From Flavobacteriales bacterium (lineage in GTDB: Bacteria > Bacteroidota > Bacteroidia > Flavobacteriales > Flavobacteriaceae): DNA of 64,000 bases. The translations under genes were made by a program, and so were the position numbers. The notes under the pieces are model-generated. The model was not told where the DNA came from. It saw nothing but the letters and a program-made list of their open reading frames with translations, and did no database searches. This document shows, piece after piece, positions 59,808 to 64,000 of this stretch; the stretch's first letter is position 1; every line of letters starts with the position of its first letter. The stretch spans positions 62,001 through 126,000 of the forward strand of contig SGZJ01000001.1 of NCBI GenBank assembly GCA_004213995.1, in the 5' to 3' direction.

Positions 59808-62207
59808 TTTTGGATATTGATGAGGATCTGCTTCATTCATCATCTCATAAATTTTTTCAAAAATATCTTCCTTTGAAGGTTTTGAAAAATAATCCCCGTC
59901 TGTTCCGTAAGCAGGTCTGTGATCTTTTGCACATAATATTTTTGGTTCACTGTCTAAAAAATTATATATATTTTGTTCAGAGATCAATTGACTTAAAATA
60001 AAACCTGTCCCACCCCCAGGAACATCTTCATCAATTATAAGTAATCTATTTGTTTTCGAAATACTTTTAGAAATCCCTTTTTCGATATCAAAAGGTATTA
60101 AAGTTTGTACATCAATCAGCTCTATAGAGATATTGAATTCAGATAATTCATGGATTATCTCTTGAATTAAGTTTAAAGTAGATCCGTAGGATACAACGGT
60201 AATATCATTTCCAGGATTTATTATCTCAACTTCACCTATAGGAGTCCTTATTTCAGAGAGATTTGATGGCTCTTTTTCCTTAACTCTGTATGCATTTAAA
60301 CATTCAATCAATAAGCAAGGCTGATCACTATCTAACATTGTATTATAGAACCCTGCTGCTTTAGTCATATTTCTAGGAACTAATACGTAGATACCTCTTA
60401 AAAAATTAACAATTCCCCCTAGAGGTGAACCTGAGTGCCAAATCCCTTCTAATCTATGTCCTCGAGTTCTTATAATCATTGGAGCTTTCTGCTTTCCTTT
60501 AGTTCTATAGTGAAGTGTAGCCAAGTCATCACTCATGATTTGAATTGCATATAATAAGTAATCTAGGTATTGAATTTCAGCAATAGGTCTTAAACCTCTT
60601 AATGAAAGTCCAATACCTTGCCCAATTATCGTAGCCTCGCGAATACCAGTGTCCGATACTCTAACTTCTCCGTATTTATCTTGCAAGCCTTCCAAACCTT
60701 GATTTACATCACCAATTTTACCAGTGTCTTCTCCAAATATGATCACATTTTTATTTGTTTCTAATATATTATCAAAATTATTTCTTAAAATAATTCTTGC
60801 ATCAACCTCCTTGCAATCAGGATTGTATTTTGGTTTTACTTCCTTTATATTAAGAGGACTATATTTTGATTCACTATAAAGGTGCGAACTGTAGTCAGAG
60901 TAATTAATGTTATCATTTGAATTTACCCAGTTAATTAATTCTTTTTTTGTATTTAATTCAACTTTATTTAAGTTATGTATGACTTTTCTTGCTGTAGATA
61001 TTACATCTTTTTTATTAGGCTCAATAGTGCTTATTAATGAATCGATTAATGTTTTTACTTTAACAGAAATAAATTCACCATCTATTCTTTGTATTATATT
61101 TAATAATTCATCTCTGTTTTTTTTGTTTATCGACATAATAGCTTTCCAAGCTTTTGCTTTGTCTTCTTTAACTTGTTTTTTTATTGTTTTTTCAATCTCT
61201 AGTAACTCATCATTTGAACTAATATTATTTGAAATTATCCACTCTCTCATTTTTGAATTGCAATCGAATTGCTTTTCCCAATTTAAACGGTCAGTATCTT
61301 TATATCTTTCATGAGATCCAGAGGTAGAATGACCCAAAGGTTGAGTTAGGTCAGTAACATGAATCAATATGGGTATATGATTTTCTCTACAAGTTTTTTC
61401 AGCTTTTTCGTAAACTTTAATTAAGTTAACATAGTCCCAACCTTTAACTTCCATTATCTCATATCCATCTTTTGTGTTTGTTTTCTGAAATCCTTTTAAA
61501 ATTTCAGAAATATTTTCCTTGGTTGTGTGGTGTTTAGCATGAACAGATATCCCGTATTCATCATCCCAAATACTTGTAATCATAGGAACTTGTAATACTC
61601 CTGCAGCATTAATAGTTTCAAAAAACAAACCTTCACTTGTACTAGCGTTACCAATAGTTCCCCATGCAATTTCGTTACCATTTTTAGAAAACTTTTTGGA
61701 ATCAAACTCTTTGTGATGTCTATATATTTTTGAAGCCTGAGCTAAACCTAATAATCTGGGCATTTGACTTGCTGTTGGAGATATATCAGAACTTGAATTT
61801 TTTTGTGTAGTTAAGTCTTTCCATTCATACTGATCATCTAAACTGTGAGTAGTGAAATGTCCACCCATTTGTCTTCCTGCACTCATTGGATCATAATTTA
61901 AGTCAGTATGTGCATATAATCCAGCAAAAAACTCTAAAGATGTTAACTCTCCAATGGCCATCATAAAAGTCTGATCTCTATAATATCCAGATCTAAAGTC
62001 ACCATTTTTAAAAGACTTAGCCATTGCAAGTTGAGGAACCTCTTTTCCATCTCCAAAAATTCCAAATTTAGCTTTTCCAGTTAAAACCTCTCTTCTCCCA
62101 AGAATGCTACACTCTCTACTTGTTACAGCAATTTTATAATCATTGATGACTTCATCAACAAAATCTTTGTAGGACAATACTGGATTAGCTTCTTTGGAAA
62201 TTTTCAT
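59799..62207 (-). CDS. Fused alpha-beta 2-oxoacid dehydrogenase E1 (branched-chain type)
   Basis: 802 residues joining two E1 subunits that are separate in many bacteria. The alpha half (about 1-370) has GYYRDQTFMMAIGE, SAGRQMGGHFTTHS and a thiamine-diphosphate region EIAWGTIGNASTSEGLFFE; the beta half (about 465-802) has IIFGEDTGKIGDVNQG, VSDTGIREATIIGQGIGLSL, PMIIRTRGHRLEGIWHSGSP and ECLNAYRVKE. It decarboxylates a 2-oxoacid and passes the acyl group to an E2 lipoyl enzyme not seen here. Sequence alone does not settle whether branched-chain oxoacids or pyruvate are the substrate. Promoter at 62234-62264. Confidence 0.92.
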   Translation of the reverse strand: MKISKEANPVLSYKDFVDEVINDYKIAVTSRECSILGRREVLTGKAKFGIFGDGKEVPQLAMAKSFKNGDFRSGYYRDQTFMMAIGELTSLEFFAGLYAHTDLNYDPMSAGRQMGGHFTTHSLDDQYEWKDLTTQKNSSSDISPTASQMPRLLGLAQASKIYRHHKEFDSKKFSKNGNEIAWGTIGNASTSEGLFFETINAAGVLQVPMITSIWDDEYGISVHAKHHTTKENISEILKGFQKTNTKDGYEIMEVKGWDYVNLIKVYEKAEKTCRENHIPILIHVTDLTQPLGHSTSGSHERYKDTDRLNWEKQFDCNSKMREWIISNNISSNDELLEIEKTIKKQVKEDKAKAWKAIMSINKKNRDELLNIIQRIDGEFISVKVKTLIDSLISTIEPNKKDVISTARKVIHNLNKVELNTKKELINWVNSNDNINYSDYSSHLYSESKYSPLNIKEVKPKYNPDCKEVDARIILRNNFDNILETNKNVIIFGEDTGKIGDVNQGLEGLQDKYGEVRVSDTGIREATIIGQGIGLSLRGLRPIAEIQYLDYLLYAIQIMSDDLATLHYRTKGKQKAPMIIRTRGHRLEGIWHSGSPLGGIVNFLRGIYVLVPRNMTKAAGFYNTMLDSDQPCLLIECLNAYRVKEKEPSNLSEIRTPIGEVEIINPGNDITVVSYGSTLNLIQEIIHELSEFNISIELIDVQTLIPFDIEKGISKSISKTNRLLIIDEDVPGGGTGFILSQLISEQNIYNFLDSEPKILCAKDHRPAYGTDGDYFSKPSKEDIFEKIYEMMNEADPHQYPKLM

Positions 62208-62233
62208 CGTTAATTAAGGTGATTAAGATTTTG

Positions 62234-62264
62234 CAAATGTAGTTAATCTATAGCTTTTACGCAA
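62234..62264 (-). promoter_or_regulatory. Promoter of the fused E1 gene
   Basis: On the minus strand TTG (62264-62262), 20 bp, TACATTTG (62241-62234): exact boxes with one extra base of spacing. The leader before the ATG at 62207 is about 20 nt. The promoter lies between the gluzincin-like gene stop (62280) and E1, so E1 is transcribed separately. Confidence 0.7.
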
Positions 62265-62279
62265 TCTCAGTAATAAGCC

Positions 62280-64000
62280 TTAGTACCATTTCCTTCTAAA
62301 TAATCCTAAGAGTACATCAGGTTCAAAAGTGAATAAAAATCTAATTTTCTCATTATAATTTGGTCTTTCAATTTCAAGACCATTACTAGATTTAATTGGA
62401 AAGTAAATTTCAAAATAATCAGCTATAATATTAAACCTAAAGCCAGAGTCATAAACCATTCTATAGGAGTTGTTTATTTTGGTGTTTAAAACTCCTAAAT
62501 CGACATATAATAATAAGTTTTTCCAAAGTGTTGAGCTTATATTAATAGTTGATATAAAGTTATTACTACTAGGGTTGGTTAATTTTGATTTAAAACCACC
62601 TTCAGCCATAATTATTTGTTGACTAAAAAAACCATTATTTTCAGATCTTCCATAATAATTATAGTCATATAAATAATCAGTTGGACGGTCTAATGAGAAA
62701 TCAAAGTAATCATCGCTACTATTTTTATTAGATATAAAATACCCAGTGAACAAACGAATGTTTAATTCCCTATTACTTTTAAATAATTTTCTAAACTCAT
62801 AGCTGAATGATATTTTAGAAAAACTTTTGGAAATTTGATAGTCTAAAAACCATTTTTTGTGATTTATCACGCCTGATTTTAGACTTACATATTTTAAATT
62901 AAATATTTGATATTCTGGGGTGATATCTGTATTCCCGTTATTTGATATTTTTAAAAACCGAAGATTTAATGAATTTAATTTATTTTCTCTGAGATTTGAA
63001 CTTTCTCTAAAGTTAAAATTGATAAATGGGGTATATATTTTTGCTAATGAATTTTGATCATACGAACTAATGTTTCCATACAAACCATAGTTTATCATAA
63101 AGAGATCTTTATTTCGAATATTTTTTGTTCTGTATACTATTGCTGATCCCGACAGTTCTTTTGAATTTATACTGTATAAAGGTTTAAATTTATAATTAAA
63201 TTCCCTTTTAAAAATAGATCTATTATGAATTTGGGCTCCTATATTTACTCCATCATATATATTTTCATAACTAATAATAGGAGTGATATAGATATGATTA
63301 AAATCAGGATCTTCAATATCCTTACCTAGTTTTAATTTAAATGGCTTGGATTTTGATTTATTTGGCTCTTCATTCTTTTTAGCAAAATAATTTAAATGAT
63401 CTATAGTTTTAAGCTTTAAAATGGAATCTATATAAGATTTGTTGTAATTAAATTTTCTCTTTAATTCATTTTTAAAAAAAGAAACTGAGTTTTGATTTTT
63501 TGATTTTAGAGTATTTTTAATAATTTCAGAAAAGTCAGATTTTTTATTTTTAGAGACAATGTCGTAAAATATTAAGCCTGATTTGTGTTTATTGGCTATT
63601 TTTTCATTGAATTTCAATAATGAATCTTTAGGAGTATCTAAACTTTGAGTGTTATTAATCCTGTCCATATGGGTGACACTAAGAAAGTATTTTTCATTGT
63701 ATTTTAACTTTGAAGCGTATAAGCTTTTCAGCCCTGGAAATTTAGACAAATTACCAGCTAGTGTAATATTTGGATATTTTTTTTGTACATATTCAATTAA
63801 CATATATGTTTGAATTCCATCCTTTATCCAGTAATCTTCTCTTGGATTTATTATTAATAAATTATCTAATAGTTTACTAAGTAAAATTTTAAGAAGTTGC
63901 AATTCATAAATAAATTCATTTGGATATACTTCTAAAATTTCATTTAAAATATTTAAATCATATATTTTATTTTCTTTAAAATCTGTTTTACTGAGAAGTA
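62280..64000 (-). CDS. M1/gluzincin-like outer-membrane protein, 5' end cut off
   Basis: The frame is open from 62280 to the window edge (573 residues shown), so the N-terminus is missing; a TTG at 63902 is not a real start. The visible part begins with NPREDYWIKDGIQTYMLIEYV, like the segment after the zinc motif in M1-type peptidases (WLxEG), but with Asp for the usual Glu and with no HExxH at the matching distance upstream. A substrate-like domain follows (PKDSLLKFNEKIANKHKSG), then a long C-terminal part (about 225-573) of alternating beta strands ending in an aromatic residue (FRRKWY), like an outer-membrane barrel. Flavobacteria have such gluzincin-family proteins; peptidase activity is doubtful. 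Confidence 0.75.
   Translation of the reverse strand, partial: LLSKTDFKENKIYDLNILNEILEVYPNEFIYELQLLKILLSKLLDNLLIINPREDYWIKDGIQTYMLIEYVQKKYPNITLAGNLSKFPGLKSLYASKLKYNEKYFLSVTHMDRINNTQSLDTPKDSLLKFNEKIANKHKSGLIFYDIVSKNKKSDFSEIIKNTLKSKNQNSVSFFKNELKRKFNYNKSYIDSILKLKTIDHLNYFAKKNEEPNKSKSKPFKLKLGKDIEDPDFNHIYITPIISYENIYDGVNIGAQIHNRSIFKREFNYKFKPLYSINSKELSGSAIVYRTKNIRNKDLFMINYGLYGNISSYDQNSLAKIYTPFINFNFRESSNLRENKLNSLNLRFLKISNNGNTDITPEYQIFNLKYVSLKSGVINHKKWFLDYQISKSFSKISFSYEFRKLFKSNRELNIRLFTGYFISNKNSSDDYFDFSLDRPTDYLYDYNYYGRSENNGFFSQQIIMAEGGFKSKLTNPSSNNFISTINISSTLWKNLLLYVDLGVLNTKINNSYRMVYDSGFRFNIIADYFEIYFPIKSSNGLEIERPNYNEKIRFLFTFEPDVLLGLFRRKWY

Overview
The window is a stretch of very AT-rich (roughly 30% GC by eye), tightly packed bacterial chromosome. 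Gene content points to Bacteroidota, most likely a marine, somewhat streamlined member of the Flavobacteriales. The evidence is a PorD-like (DUF4835) type IX secretion protein, the flavobacterial form of RNA polymerase omega, a fused alpha-beta 2-oxoacid dehydrogenase E1, monomeric isocitrate dehydrogenase, many short lipoprotein signal peptides, and promoters of the Bacteroidota type (TTG, about 19 bp, TAnnTTTG) with little or no Shine-Dalgarno. I see no insertion sequence, prophage, CRISPR array, rRNA or tRNA gene; nearly everything is core metabolism, information processing or envelope biogenesis.

Layout. 1-5.1 kb (minus): thrS (3' end cut off), a small membrane protein, murQ and monomeric icd. 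5.1-5.75 kb is the only gene-free stretch over 300 bases; it holds a strong promoter, about 450 nt of hairpin-rich sequence and a terminator, i.e. a candidate structured non-coding RNA. 5.75-8.4 kb (minus): rplS, trmD, HtrA-like protease. 8.4-10.8 kb (plus): dapF, an acetyltransferase, mltG. 10.8-12.9 kb (minus): dnaA followed by an RsmI-type methyltransferase with no ordinary start codon. 13-20 kb: thioesterase, ribD, acetyltransferase-prmC, GH20 hexosaminidase-cutC, ligA. 20-22 kb: a split 5'-nucleotidase. 22-31.7 kb (plus): dapA and a long run bamD-rpoZ-coaBC-porD-recN-fabI, then glycosyltransferase-YbbR-coaE. 31.8-34.1 kb: a two-component system with direct and inverted repeats in its promoter region. 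34.1-37.9 kb (minus): hbd-yggS-exonuclease/GIY-YIG-miaA; the fusion nuclease again lacks an AUG/GUG/UUG start. 38-46.4 kb: pcm, smpB, glyA, a beta-helix lipoprotein with a glutaminyl cyclotransferase, the SRP RNA gene, an SDR, a transaldolase-like enzyme and a degenerate thioredoxin-fold lipoprotein. 46.5-64 kb: ABC-F ATPase, pheT, TlpA-like lipoprotein, recG, uvrD-type helicase, OmpA lipoprotein, glycosyltransferase plus orphan HSDR_N protein, holA, fused E1, and an outer-membrane gluzincin-like protein cut off by the window end.

How the genes work together. Most fall into housekeeping themes: replication and repair (dnaA, holA, ligA, recN, recG, uvrD, DnaQ/GIY-YIG fusion), translation (thrS, pheT, rplS, trmD, miaA, prmC, smpB, ABC-F, SRP RNA), wall and lysine precursors (dapA, dapF, mltG, murQ), CoA, flavin and one-carbon cofactors (coaBC, coaE, ribD, glyA), and envelope assembly (bamD, porD, OmpA, HtrA). 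No defence or mobile system is evident. The most unusual items are the unassigned structured RNA near 5.2-5.65 kb, two conserved genes that seem to start on AUA/AUC/AUU codons just after an upstream stop codon, several genes whose -7 box lies 4-6 nt before the start codon (leaderless mRNAs), and an 11-bp-spaced repeat array in front of the two-component operon.
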